DNA from: Thermoplasmata archaeon
GTDB taxonomy: Archaea; Thermoplasmatota; Thermoplasmata; Lutacidiplasmatales; SKW197
NCBI GenBank assembly: GCA_026414225.1
Contig: JAOAJK010000007.1
Location: 1-64,000, forward strand
Length of the DNA: 64,000 nt
Reading direction: 5' to 3'
Within the stretch, counting starts at the first letter, position 1. Each line of letters starts with the position of its first letter. The notes beneath the pieces are model-generated. The model saw nothing but the letters and a program-made list of their open reading frames with translations. It had not been told where the DNA came from and did no database searches. Positions 9,181-18,638 of this stretch are shown one piece after another. The position numbers and the translations under genes were made by a program.

Positions 9181-11523
9181 TTAGAATTTTCTTCTCCGCA
9201 CCAGTGGCAGGATGCATAGGAGTGCAACTACCACGAACGCCAGTGCCGAGTGCTCGGTTGTCACAGGGTTCTGGAGCGGGGAATTATCGCTTGCGCCAGC
9301 ACCACCAGCAATCGGATAGTTCCCGCTGCCGTCCCAGTTGCTCCAGTAGTTGCTATTCCAGTTGTTTCCACCGGTGTTATCCGAGGCCTGGCTGCTCCCG
9401 TTTGCGCCCTTCAAAGTTCCCATGTTTCCGTAGAAATTGTTATACTGGATTTTGTTATCCGTGGAGGAGTAGAGCAGCACACCGTACGCTCCGTTATTGC
9501 AGAGGTCGTTGTAGGTTACCGTGTTATTGTTGGAGTAATAGATTGCAATTCCGTTGGTGTTAGAATTGGAGACATTGTTGTTTTTGATTGTGTTCCAGTG
9601 GGAGCTAAGCGTCAGGAAGATTCCGTTTGCACTGCCTCCAGACATGTTGTAGATTATGTTCCCGCTGATTGTGTTGTTGCACGAGTAACTCAGTGAGATT
9701 GCCGTGCCTCCCAAAACTCCGATGTCCCTGATAGTGTTGTCCTTTACCTGGGTGTGTTCTGAGGCCCAGAGGACGAGCATCGCGCCATTGGGGGTGTTGT
9801 TGTGAATATTGTTGCTGGAGATGATGGTGTAGTAGGAGTCCCGCACCTCTATTTTGCCAGAATTGAAGATGGTGTTCCCGTGGAAAGTGTTGTTGTTTGT
9901 GTATTCAACTCGGATACTGTCTCCCGTGATGTTTGAGAAGATGTTGTTCACCGCATTGCTGTAGTTGGTATACATCAGGTGAAGTGCATACTTATGTTGG
10001 TCACCGGTTATTGAATTTGAGGTGATTTCTATGAACTGTGAGGACTCAATGTAGATATCGCGGAAGACGGTGTTGCCAGCAATGGTACTGTCGCGGGAGT
10101 TGACCATGTAGATGCCCTTGAAACTATCGAGGTAGGTGCCTGAAACAGTCCCATTGATGGTGTTGTAGATGACCTTGGCGTTCACGGTCGTGTTCAGGTA
10201 TACCCAGTAGCTGGATGCTGCCCACGGGCTGCTGGTCACCACATCCACAAAAATCAGGTTCTGGGAGATTGTTGTATTGTTGGCTACCACATATACACCG
10301 TACCCGTATGGATTGCCAGTGCCAGTCCTCCGTGCGATGACCGTGAGATTATTTTGAGAAATCGTGTTGTTGTGCCCTGCCACCAGTATTCCTATAGAGG
10401 ATGCGGACGCAGAGGAGGTCGTGGTGGCATTAACGGCAATCTGGTTGTTGGTTATGGAGTTTTCTCTGCCCCATATGCCAATCCCGCATCCAGAGGCGAC
10501 ATAGGTAGTGCTTGTTGAGACATTGAGATATATTTGATTTCCATCGATCGTGTTTCCGTCACCTTCTATCGAAAATGCGGTTGCATACCTTCCTCCCGAG
10601 AGCTGGTATATGTTGTTCCGAACGGTGTTATTTTGTGAGTACCAGTTGATGTAGAGAGAATTGTTGAGTGAGTTATTCTTCACCAAATTCAAATTAGATG
10701 ATAGCAGGGAGATCGTAGAGAGCTTCGAGGTCATTATGGTGTTCCCATTTGAAGATTCGATGCTGATGTCGTAACCGTTATAAATTCCGTTGTTTGTAAG
10801 ATTGTTTCCTGACAGGGTGTTTGAATCCGCATAAAGGAGCCCGATTCCGTTATAGGAGTTGTTGACCACCGTGTTGTTGCTCACCGTGGAGTTGGTCGTG
10901 TAATACAAACCAATACCAAAATAGTCATATTTTCCTCTTCCAGGTGAGGCAGAGTTTTGGCTGACTGTGTTGTTATCCACAGTTATTCCGGTGCCATGGT
11001 CAATGTAGATGCCGTGTCTGGAATTGCTCAAAACCGTGTTATTGGCAATTGTAATGCCATAACAGTTTCCGTAGAGATAAATCCCGGCTTTTGAGTTGTT
11101 GCACAGGTTATTTTCAACCTTTCCATTGGTAACATTGTTGAGGACAATGCCCGCGCCGAGTGGAGATGTGCTGGTTGCATTGTACAGATTGCAGTTCTTC
11201 ACGGCAAAATGGACATTGGTGTTTTCTATCCAGATACAGAAAGAACCGCCCCCACCATCGATTTCATAGGTTGTGATTATGTAGGGGTTGGCTGCGCTTC
11301 CGTCCCCGCTCCAGCCCTCACTTGCTGCCTGGGATGCAAAGTCCGTATTCCCATTTATGTGGATAGGCGTATGGGCTGTACCCGTTATATGTTCGACCAC
11401 GCACTGGTGAGTTTGTATCGCTTTTTCGAAATCGTGCCCGTCTGGGAGGGATACTGCAGCTGCCGCAATGCCAGTAATGAGCATTGTTAGCAGAAAAACC
11501 GATACTTTCTTCGTGTATTTCAT
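9181..11523 (-). CDS. Secreted right-handed beta-helix (NosD-like) repeat protein
   Basis: A 780-residue exported protein. An N-terminal signal peptide (MKYTKKVSVFLLTMLITGIA) is followed by about 680 residues of parallel beta-helix repeats, visible as recurring GI-x-L/I-x-x-S-x-x-N-x-I/V-x-x-N-x-I units such as NTISGNIIYNMSGG and NGIAIYYSNNNTVTYN. A single hydrophobic segment ALAFVVVALLCILPL and the basic tail VRRRKF anchor the C-terminus. Many N-x-S/T sequons suggest heavy N-glycosylation. The fold is shared with NosD copper-loading proteins and polysaccharide-binding enzymes; no nos genes are nearby, so a cell-surface role is likelier. The start at 11523 has a GGTGAA Shine-Dalgarno; the frame extends to 11598 but lacks a signal peptide there. 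Confidence 0.85.
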   Translation of the reverse strand: MKYTKKVSVFLLTMLITGIAAAAVSLPDGHDFEKAIQTHQCVVEHITGTAHTPIHINGNTDFASQAASEGWSGDGSAANPYIITTYEIDGGGGSFCIWIENTNVHFAVKNCNLYNATSTSPLGAGIVLNNVTNGKVENNLCNNSKAGIYLYGNCYGITIANNTVLSNSRHGIYIDHGTGITVDNNTVSQNSASPGRGKYDYFGIGLYYTTNSTVSNNTVVNNSYNGIGLLYADSNTLSGNNLTNNGIYNGYDISIESSNGNTIMTSKLSTISLLSSNLNLVKNNSLNNSLYINWYSQNNTVRNNIYQLSGGRYATAFSIEGDGNTIDGNQIYLNVSTSTTYVASGCGIGIWGRENSITNNQIAVNATTTSSASASSIGILVAGHNNTISQNNLTVIARRTGTGNPYGYGVYVVANNTTISQNLIFVDVVTSSPWAASSYWVYLNTTVNAKVIYNTINGTVSGTYLDSFKGIYMVNSRDSTIAGNTVFRDIYIESSQFIEITSNSITGDQHKYALHLMYTNYSNAVNNIFSNITGDSIRVEYTNNNTFHGNTIFNSGKIEVRDSYYTIISSNNIHNNTPNGAMLVLWASEHTQVKDNTIRDIGVLGGTAISLSYSCNNTISGNIIYNMSGGSANGIFLTLSSHWNTIKNNNVSNSNTNGIAIYYSNNNTVTYNDLCNNGAYGVLLYSSTDNKIQYNNFYGNMGTLKGANGSSQASDNTGGNNWNSNYWSNWDGSGNYPIAGGAGASDNSPLQNPVTTEHSALAFVVVALLCILPLVRRRKF

Positions 11524-11696
11524 AAGGTTCACCACCCAGAGAGATATTACGCGAATATATGAATTTTTTGTAGGGGTATGGCAGAGTAAACACTCCATTA
11601 ATTAAACATTAAAAAAAAATAAGATGTTTAAAAACTGTAATGTGAGCTTACTTCCTGCGTATTTGCAATCATCAAATTTTGAAAAGTTTCCGGCAT

Positions 11697-13856
11697 TTAA
11701 AACGAATCCAGTGTAACCTGCCCCCTCTTTTTCTCCTTTTTCTCTGGCTCGCTCACATACTCCTTCAACCTCACCGAGAGCTTCTTCCCGATTCCCTCGA
11801 TACTGGCAAGAAACTCCACACTCGCGTTCCTCAAATCCTCCCTGGTTTTTACTCCTGCCCTGTAGAGATTTCTCGCCCGCACCCTTCCAATTTCTGGCAG
11901 TTCTACGAGTGGCAGAAGCTCCGGCTTAATTCCATACTTCACCTGCACGAGGAGGGAATCGAGTGGCATGAACCATGCCTGGGCAAAGATTTTTGAGAGT
12001 TCTCTGTAGGCATGGAGTAGCCATTCTGCAAGCTCAACCTTGTTGTGGATATCGCCAGGCCCTATATCGTACTTCTTGATAAGCGTGTCCTCGGGCACCT
12101 CATGCACCCAGTCATGCAGAAACGCCGCGGTTTTAACTGCATTGTAGTAGTAGATTTCCTCGATACCGTCTTCCGGCGTGATGAAAAGCAATGACTCCCA
12201 GTCCTGGAGAAAGCTTTCGAGCCACAAACTATCCTTCCTCTTTGTAATCAGCATCTCCATGTCCGGTGAAAGTGCGACCGTGTGGAAAACGGCCACATTG
12301 GAGAGTGGCTTCTTCTTCAGCATTGAGTTTCTGAATATGACCGCGGTCACAGGGTCAATGTAGAGTTCGCTCGTTCTCACCCCGAAAAGTGTCGGCTGGA
12401 AATCCCCGCCATCAAACCTGATAAACTCCTCCGCACTCAGAAAACTGAGCACATCCTTCAACAAGGATTCGAGCCCCTCCAGTTGCTCCTGATGGGCAAG
12501 GAACGTGTGGCTTATAAATTCCTCGAGTTGCTGGAGATTCTTCACCCTGCCTGTAGCAATCAAAGCAAGAACATGCTTTCGTAACGCACTGGGTGATGAG
12601 AGGTTGGATTCCACATCCTCTATCGGACCGTTGATGTAGCGGTTGAAAAGCTCCTCCATGTGCTCCGGATTTTTTGCAAGCAGGATGGCTTCACCCTCCC
12701 GGTCATACTTCGGTCTTCCAGCGCGTCCGCACATCTGCTTCACCTCCATCACGGGCAGCCCTGTTTTTCCGAAGGCAGAGTATCTCCAGACCTCCTTGAC
12801 AATCACCCTCCGTGCGGGCAGGTTTATTCCTGCAGCAAGGGTCGGGGTGGCGGCTATGCACTTGATGAGTCCTTTCCTGAAATTCTGTTCAACGATTTTT
12901 CGCGTGTTGTTCGTGAGCGATGCGTTGTGGTAGGCGCACCCATTGAGCACACAGGCAGCCAAACTTTCATGGGCACTCGTGACCTCGTTATCTGCATCCC
13001 GGATATCCGCGGCAATTTGTTTGAGCTTTGCCAGGGTCTCCTCATCGAGTTCCTTTCTCACAATCTTACTAAGCTGTTTTGCGGTGGTTTCGCTTCCTTT
13101 CCTGGTGTTGGTGAAGATAAGCATCTGCCCGCCATTCCGGATGCACTCGGCTGTCAGCGTCACGACGGCGTCGCCCTCAGTGGCCACTTCCCTGTGGGTC
13201 CCGTCCTTGTAGAAGAGCATGTTCCTGCAGAAGACCCCTTCTCTCAGCACTACTGGTCTCCAGTCCATGGAAATATGGTCCGCGTTGAGCCAATCCGCAA
13301 GTTCCGCAGAGTTGTTTACAGTCGCTGAGAGGGCAATTATCTGCACATTCTTCCGTAAAAGAAAGTTTGTGAGCAGGATTTCCATCGTCGGCCCTCTGTC
13401 ACTGTCAGCGAGCAGGTGAACCTCATCAGCCACGACGATGCCGGCCTCCTCAAGCAAGCCATTGTGGTGCCGCATCAGGGCATCTGCCTTCTCCGCTGTC
13501 ATCACAACGATGTCCATTCTCTCCAGTTTCTCATCTGCCGCATCGTAATCTCCAGTGGAAATTCCGACCCTGGCCCCTATTTTTTCAAGAATTCTCAAAT
13601 CCTCATACTTCTCGTTTGCAAGGGCACGCAGCGGCACTATGTACACGGCCTTTTTTCCTTCCAGGAACCCCTTCGCAATTGAGAGGTAGGCAATCAGGGA
13701 TTTCCCGGACGCAGTGGGGACTGCGACGACCACATTTTTGCCAGCCAATGCCGGCTCTATTGCAAGTTCCTGGGGCGGATAGAGCGCGGTGATACCCTGC
13801 TCCAGAAATAGGCGTTTCACCTCGTCGGGCAATCCAAGTTCTGCGACCAGTTTCAT
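11697..13856 (-). CDS. hel308: ATP-dependent DNA helicase Hel308
   Basis: A 719-residue superfamily 2, Ski2-like 3'-5' helicase that remodels stalled replication forks. It has Walker A VAVPTASGKS (about 44-53), DEVH box VADEVHLLADSDRGP (about 142-156), motif VI MCGRAGRPKYDREGE near residue 380, and a C-terminal helix-hairpin-helix region with PEIGRVRARNLYRAG and ASIEGIGKKLS. The extreme C-terminus QVTLDSF matches a PCNA-interacting peptide (Q-x-x-L-x-x-F). The start codon directly follows the stop of the fumarase beta gene (TAG-ATG), so hel308 is the third gene of the fumarase operon. Confidence 0.96.
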   Translation of the reverse strand: MKLVAELGLPDEVKRLFLEQGITALYPPQELAIEPALAGKNVVVAVPTASGKSLIAYLSIAKGFLEGKKAVYIVPLRALANEKYEDLRILEKIGARVGISTGDYDAADEKLERMDIVVMTAEKADALMRHHNGLLEEAGIVVADEVHLLADSDRGPTMEILLTNFLLRKNVQIIALSATVNNSAELADWLNADHISMDWRPVVLREGVFCRNMLFYKDGTHREVATEGDAVVTLTAECIRNGGQMLIFTNTRKGSETTAKQLSKIVRKELDEETLAKLKQIAADIRDADNEVTSAHESLAACVLNGCAYHNASLTNNTRKIVEQNFRKGLIKCIAATPTLAAGINLPARRVIVKEVWRYSAFGKTGLPVMEVKQMCGRAGRPKYDREGEAILLAKNPEHMEELFNRYINGPIEDVESNLSSPSALRKHVLALIATGRVKNLQQLEEFISHTFLAHQEQLEGLESLLKDVLSFLSAEEFIRFDGGDFQPTLFGVRTSELYIDPVTAVIFRNSMLKKKPLSNVAVFHTVALSPDMEMLITKRKDSLWLESFLQDWESLLFITPEDGIEEIYYYNAVKTAAFLHDWVHEVPEDTLIKKYDIGPGDIHNKVELAEWLLHAYRELSKIFAQAWFMPLDSLLVQVKYGIKPELLPLVELPEIGRVRARNLYRAGVKTREDLRNASVEFLASIEGIGKKLSVRLKEYVSEPEKKEKKRGQVTLDSF

Positions 13857-14456
13857 CTATATTCCGAGCTTTTTCCTTGCCTCTACCTCGTTCTTTTTTA
13901 TCTCTTCAGCCAGATTCACAAACATGTTTTCTCCATGGGCGGTGATGCCCACCACGAGCGGTCCGAAGTTCTCGGCGTTCATAATCCATACTGCCTCTGG
14001 CATTCCGAGTTCCTCAAGGTAAACCCCCTCGACCTTGTTCAGTCCTTTTGCTGCCAGAATTGCGGCACCGCCAGTGAACGCAAGATAGACGCAACCATGC
14101 TTTGCCATCGCGTCGCTGACGCCCTTGTTCATTCCGCCCTTGCCGATAATTGCTCTCACGCCCGTTTTTTCTATGAACTCTGGCTCCAGTGAATTCATTC
14201 GGGAACTTGTCGTTGGTCCCGCAGCCACGAGTTCCCACACGCCTTCCTTGATTTTCTTCACGATGGGGCCGCAGTGATAGACCGCCATCCCCTTCAGCTC
14301 AATCGGAATTTTCTTCCCTTCCTTTATCTCGTGGAGAATGTGCATGTGGGCTTCGTCCCGCGCCGTGTAGATTTTACCTGAGAGATAAACGATATCGCCG
14401 AGTTTCAGCTTTTTCACATCTTCTGCGCTCAACGGGGTTTTAAGATGATACTCCAT
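13857..14456 (-). CDS. fumB: Fumarate hydratase class I, beta subunit
   Basis: A 199-residue C-terminal-half subunit of the two-subunit Fe-S fumarase (malate/fumarate interconversion in the citric acid cycle). Motifs: YLSGKIYTARDEAHMHI near residue 24, YHCGPIVKK near 62, AAGPTTSSRMNSLEP near 80 and GKGGMNKGVSDA near 107. The frame runs up to 14540, but ATG 14456 has a very strong AGGAGGTGAA Shine-Dalgarno at 14461-14470 that overlaps the stop of the alpha gene, so 14456 is the start. It could in principle belong to the related tartrate dehydratase family; archaeal gene order favours fumarase. Confidence 0.93.
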   Translation of the reverse strand: MEYHLKTPLSAEDVKKLKLGDIVYLSGKIYTARDEAHMHILHEIKEGKKIPIELKGMAVYHCGPIVKKIKEGVWELVAAGPTTSSRMNSLEPEFIEKTGVRAIIGKGGMNKGVSDAMAKHGCVYLAFTGGAAILAAKGLNKVEGVYLEELGMPEAVWIMNAENFGPLVVGITAHGENMFVNLAEEIKKNEVEARKKLGI

Positions 14457-14469
14457 TCGATTCACCTCC

Positions 14470-15330
14470 TCACAGATACTCAATTTTCCCATCTGGATGA
14501 ATTCTGCAACTTGACTTTCTCGCAGCCCAGCACTGAACATTCACCGCAACAGGGAGGCTTGCTGTATGGCAGTAGGCATACTCCACATTCACACCCAGGA
14601 CGGTAGCTCTGCCCCCGAGTCCCATCGGTCCAATGCCCAGCATATTCAGTGCATCCTTCAACTCTGTCTCGAGTTTTGCAATCTCCGGCTCCTCATGTCT
14701 CTGGGTGATGGGTCTTAGCAGTGCCTCCTTTGCAAGTTTCATTGCGATGTCCGCGGAGCCGCCCACGCCCACCCCGATTACTGTCGGGGGACATGGATTG
14801 CTTCCAGCTTTTACCACTGTATTCAGCACAAATTCCTTCACACCCTTGACGCCCTGGGAAGGCACAAGCATTGCTAGCGCGCTCATGTTTTCAGAGCCAG
14901 CACCCTTTGGAAATGCAATTATCTCCAGCCAGGGCTCTCCAGTTACCTTGTAATTTATATAGGGCATGTTTCTGCCCACATTGTTTCCAGGATTTTTCCG
15001 GCTCAGGGGATGCACAGCATTGGGCCTCAACGGCACCTTCTTTGTGGCCTCCATAACCCCCTCGTTTATGGCTTTGCCGATGTCTCCGTAATACACCTTG
15101 CCGATTTTCACATAAAACAGGGGCACACCGGTATCCTGGCATATGGGTTTTGTATTCTTGCCAGCAATATCTACATTGTCCAGAATGGCCTTGAGCTGCA
15201 TTTTTGCAGGCGGGGAATCCTCCTTTTCATATGCTTCCTTCAATGCAGCCAGAATATCAGATGGCAGCGTAGTCGAAGCCCTCTGCAGCAACCCCACGGT
15301 TGCTTCCTTTATTTTTTCCTCGGTTATCAT
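14470..15330 (-). CDS. fumA: Fumarate hydratase class I, alpha subunit
   Basis: A 286-residue N-terminal-half subunit that binds the catalytic 4Fe-4S cluster. Conserved cysteines are in KPICQDTGVPLFYV (about residue 63), GSNPCPPTVIGVGVGGSAD (about 182) and VEYAYCHTASLPVAVN (about 254), the expected three cluster ligands. SRKNPGNNVGRNMPYI near 110 is also typical. It is the first gene of the fumA-fumB-hel308 operon and is divergent from the AAA/TPR gene. Confidence 0.95.
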   Translation of the reverse strand: MITEEKIKEATVGLLQRASTTLPSDILAALKEAYEKEDSPPAKMQLKAILDNVDIAGKNTKPICQDTGVPLFYVKIGKVYYGDIGKAINEGVMEATKKVPLRPNAVHPLSRKNPGNNVGRNMPYINYKVTGEPWLEIIAFPKGAGSENMSALAMLVPSQGVKGVKEFVLNTVVKAGSNPCPPTVIGVGVGGSADIAMKLAKEALLRPITQRHEEPEIAKLETELKDALNMLGIGPMGLGGRATVLGVNVEYAYCHTASLPVAVNVQCWAARKSSCRIHPDGKIEYL

Positions 15331-15400
15331 TTTACCACCGAGACCAAATCGGCAGTGGTAGATAAGGATTTTCCCACTGCAGAAAATCAGGTGAATGAGT

Positions 15401-15410
15401 TAAATTAATT
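15401..15410 (+). promoter_or_regulatory. Probable TATA box of the AAA/TPR gene
   Basis: TAAATTAATT is centred 30 nt before the ATG at 15435 but only 9 nt before the ATG at 15414. This spacing supports 15435 as the real start. Confidence 0.45.
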
Positions 15411-15434
15411 TACATGGAGCCATTATACACTTGC

Positions 15435-18011
15435 ATGGAGATACCATTTGTGGGCAGAGAGAAGGAACTGGAAATTCTGAAGAATTCGCTGGCCAAAACC
15501 AAGGAAACCCGCGCAGGGAATGTGTATATTATTACCGGTCAGATGGGTGTCGGGAAGACCCGTTTAATCCAGGAGGCATCGAGAATTGCAGAAAAGTATG
15601 GTTATGCAGTGATGCTGGGGAGATGCATAGATGAGAAGGCGGTGCCCTTCCTTCCCGTGATCGAGGCATTTGAGAAGTATTCCACTATGCCTGATGAGAC
15701 CTCAAAATATGTGCCCACCGGGCTGATCGGGGCTGAGCATGAAGAAAAGACCGAACTCCTCGGGTTTACCCGTGAGAAGATAAGGATGATGGAGGCGATA
15801 ATGCGGCGCTTTTCCCAGATTTCAGAAAAACAGCCAGTGATGCTAATAATCGATGATATCCAGTGGGCGGACACGGGGACACTGAGCGTGTTCATCTACC
15901 TTGCCAGGAATGTAAAGAACCTTAACCTGATTCTGGTTGGGGCATATCCCGATGATTATGTCCGCACAATGGGCAGCCCCCAGTTTGACGAATTTCTCTC
16001 AAATCTTGCACTTGAAAAGAATGTAAGCACCCTCTACCTCCATCCCCTCAAGCGCGAGGACATTTCCAAAATTTTGAGTGCAATCCTCGGCACCTGGAAG
16101 ATTCCGGAAGAACTTGTGGAATTCGTCCATGAAAAAACGGGCGGGAATCCATTGTTCGTCGAGGAGGTAAGCAAAGCAATCCAGGAGCAGGGAATTTTCG
16201 ATGTGAAAACCCGCAAACTCACCACATCACTTGACAAGGTGCAGATGCCTTCCTCGGTCAAATCAGTTATTGCAATGCGATTGAAGGATATCAAGGAAAA
16301 CGAAATGAAGGTCCTGTGGAGCGCTGCAGTGATTGGGAGGGTGTTCGACTATGAAATCTTGAAAGAGTGTGCCGGAATCGATGAAGAGAATCTGCTGGAT
16401 ATCCTCGAGCGCCTCGTGAACCTCAGATTTTTTGAGCAGATGCCTGGCAACTCGGAAGCATTCAGGTTCATGCACAATCCCGTTTACGAGGTGGTATACT
16501 CGGAACTCACGGGATTGCGGAAAAGGATGCTCCACAAGAAGGTGGGAGAAATAATAGAGAAAAAGCACGGGAAGGATGTGAAATTTCATGCCGACATTGG
16601 CAGGCATTACATGATTGCTGGTGAGTACGACAGGAGCGTTAAATATTTGATAAGCATCGCAGAACATTCATTGAAGAACTTTGCGGGTAAGGAATGTGTC
16701 AGTTACTGCGAGCAGGTGCTGAAACTCGTGCCCAATCTGAAGGATGAAAACGCAAGAAAAGAGGCACTGAGAAAGGTGCACACGATGCTGGGGGATTGCC
16801 ACAGCATCTTTGGAGACCTCCGAAAGACGCTTTCCCACTACGAAGAAGCTCTCACCTCTGCAACGACCGATTATGAGAAGGCGGAGATTTACATAAAGAT
16901 GAGCGGACCTTACCAGGAAACCGGTGAGACCGAGAAGGCCCTCGCGATGCTGGAAAATGCAAAACAGCTGATGGAAGCGTCAGGGAGTAAGGAAGGTGTC
17001 GCCACGGCGCTCAGAGCCCTGGCCGTGGTGTACCTCCACATAGGAAATTTTGAGAAGGCAAGGTCTTGTTTTGAGATGTGCATAGACATCTGCAAGGAAA
17101 CTGGGGATGAGAAAACAATTGCAGATGCCTACCATGGAATGGGTACGCTCTCGCTTGACCTCGGGGAATTGAACAGGGCAGAAGAATACCTATACAAATC
17201 CCTTGGAATCAGGAAACGGCTCAACCTCAAGAAAGGGCTGGCAAGCACCTATAACAATCTGGCAATAATTGCACACAACCGGGGAGAAATGGAAAAAACC
17301 CTTGAATTCTACGAGATGGCGAGGAAAATTTACGAGGAGCTCAACGACCTTTCCGGTATTGCCACGATCAACAACAATCTTGCGGTCATCCATGTGCCGC
17401 GCGGGGAGACAGACAAGGCAATGGAGCTCTACCAGAAAAACATCGAAATTTCCGAAAGAACAGGGGACATCACCATGCTGATGCTTGCCTACAGGAACAT
17501 TGCCTGGATCTACAGGTTTCTTGAAAATTATCCGAAGGCGCTGGAGTTTTATGAGAAGTCCCTGGCAATTTCGAGGAGAATCGGGGAGAAAATCAACATG
17601 GCCGGAGTCCTGAACAGGATTGCAATCACATACGCCCATATGGGAGACATGGACAGGGCATTTGAGTATGCGGCGGAAAGTTTGAAGATTGCAGAGAGCA
17701 CCGGAAGCAAGGACCTGATTGCGGATGCGAAGTGGGGTCTGGGAGAGGTTTACCTTCAGGCAAAAAACTACGGGGAGGCCGAGCGGTTCATGCGTGAGAC
17801 CCTGGAAATCTATAAATCCCTTGGAAACCCGAGCTACATCAAGGAGGTGGAATCGGACCTCGGAAGGGTGTACGCAGGAATGGGCAAGATTGAGGAAGCA
17901 AAGAAATGCTTCAACAGTGCACTGGAGTTCTACAGAAAAATCGGTGCCAATGCCCTCGTGAAAGAGGTGGAAAAGGAACTCGAGAAGATTGAGGGAAAGG
18001 ATGGAAGTTAA
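15435..18011 (+). CDS. AAA-type ATPase with long TPR array
   Basis: An 858-residue protein. The N-terminus is an ATPase of the COG3899/MalT-like type: IPFVGREKELEIL, Walker A GQMGVGKTRL (about residues 35-44), Walker B LIIDDIQWADTG (about 137) and a sensor region with GGNPLFVEEVSKAI near 240. From about residue 390 to the end there are some eleven to twelve TPR units, for example YHGMGTLSLDLGELNRAEEY and YNNLAIIAHNRGEMEKTLEF. Such STAND-like proteins normally couple ligand binding on the TPR arm to nucleotide-driven switching. No DNA-binding or effector domain is visible. It overlaps the MBL gene by 11 nt. Confidence 0.87.
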   Translation: MEIPFVGREKELEILKNSLAKTKETRAGNVYIITGQMGVGKTRLIQEASRIAEKYGYAVMLGRCIDEKAVPFLPVIEAFEKYSTMPDETSKYVPTGLIGAEHEEKTELLGFTREKIRMMEAIMRRFSQISEKQPVMLIIDDIQWADTGTLSVFIYLARNVKNLNLILVGAYPDDYVRTMGSPQFDEFLSNLALEKNVSTLYLHPLKREDISKILSAILGTWKIPEELVEFVHEKTGGNPLFVEEVSKAIQEQGIFDVKTRKLTTSLDKVQMPSSVKSVIAMRLKDIKENEMKVLWSAAVIGRVFDYEILKECAGIDEENLLDILERLVNLRFFEQMPGNSEAFRFMHNPVYEVVYSELTGLRKRMLHKKVGEIIEKKHGKDVKFHADIGRHYMIAGEYDRSVKYLISIAEHSLKNFAGKECVSYCEQVLKLVPNLKDENARKEALRKVHTMLGDCHSIFGDLRKTLSHYEEALTSATTDYEKAEIYIKMSGPYQETGETEKALAMLENAKQLMEASGSKEGVATALRALAVVYLHIGNFEKARSCFEMCIDICKETGDEKTIADAYHGMGTLSLDLGELNRAEEYLYKSLGIRKRLNLKKGLASTYNNLAIIAHNRGEMEKTLEFYEMARKIYEELNDLSGIATINNNLAVIHVPRGETDKAMELYQKNIEISERTGDITMLMLAYRNIAWIYRFLENYPKALEFYEKSLAISRRIGEKINMAGVLNRIAITYAHMGDMDRAFEYAAESLKIAESTGSKDLIADAKWGLGEVYLQAKNYGEAERFMRETLEIYKSLGNPSYIKEVESDLGRVYAGMGKIEEAKKCFNSALEFYRKIGANALVKEVEKELEKIEGKDGS

Positions 18012-18603
18012 ACAGTTGAAAATAGGTGCACTGGGTAATTTTGTTTATGTTTGCTGGGACACGGAGACGGGAGAGGGCTTCATTGTTGATTCCTGTGAAC
18101 CGGAAAAAATAGCGCGGGAGACCGCGGGGCTTAAAATCAGGTACATTTTTCTCACCCACGGACATTTTGACCACACATACGGCTGTGAGAAACTGTCGGA
18201 AATTCTGGGTGCGAAGATTGTGGCCCACAGTGGTAACCGCAGTTTTCATCACATGGATGTAGAGGATGGTGCTGAACTGATGGCTGGAAAGATCAAAATA
18301 AAGGTTCTCCACACACCTGGACACACCGCGGATTCCATCTGCATCCTTGCGGATAAAAAGCTGTTCACAGGCGACACGCTATTTGTGGGGGAGTGCGGGA
18401 GAACGGATTTGCCAGGCGGGAGTTCCGAGGCCCTCTACCATTCGCTTTTTCAAAAAATTCTTCTTCTGGAGGATGTTGTGGAAGTTTACCCAGGCCATGA
18501 TTACGGACCGAGACCCTGGTCAACAATAGGACACGAAAGACGCCACAACTACACCCTGAAGCCACGGACGCTGGAGGAATTCGTCCAGTTCATGCGGGAA
18601 TAA
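18001..18603 (+). CDS. Metallo-beta-lactamase-fold hydrolase (glyoxalase II-like)
   Basis: A 200-residue MBL-fold protein with the metal-binding set THGHFDHTYG (about residue 52), HTPGHTADSI (about 103), FTGDTLFVGECGRTDLPGG (about 121) and YPGHDYGPRP (about 163). The last part resembles glyoxalase II and persulfide dioxygenase-like enzymes; the exact substrate is not predictable. ATG 18001 is preceded by GGGAAAGG and overlaps the AAA/TPR stop (ATGGAAGTTAA), so the two are translationally coupled. Confidence 0.88.
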   Translation: MEVKQLKIGALGNFVYVCWDTETGEGFIVDSCEPEKIARETAGLKIRYIFLTHGHFDHTYGCEKLSEILGAKIVAHSGNRSFHHMDVEDGAELMAGKIKIKVLHTPGHTADSICILADKKLFTGDTLFVGECGRTDLPGGSSEALYHSLFQKILLLEDVVEVYPGHDYGPRPWSTIGHERRHNYTLKPRTLEEFVQFMRE

Positions 18604-18638
18604 AAAATAAGAGGCAGTTTGCTCTTTGGGGTTTTGAC

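Noticed and set aside
9181..11523. Assignment of the beta-helix protein as NosD of nitrous oxide reductase
   Set aside because: No nosZ, nosF, nosY or nosL genes nearby; beta-helix repeats alone do not identify NosD.
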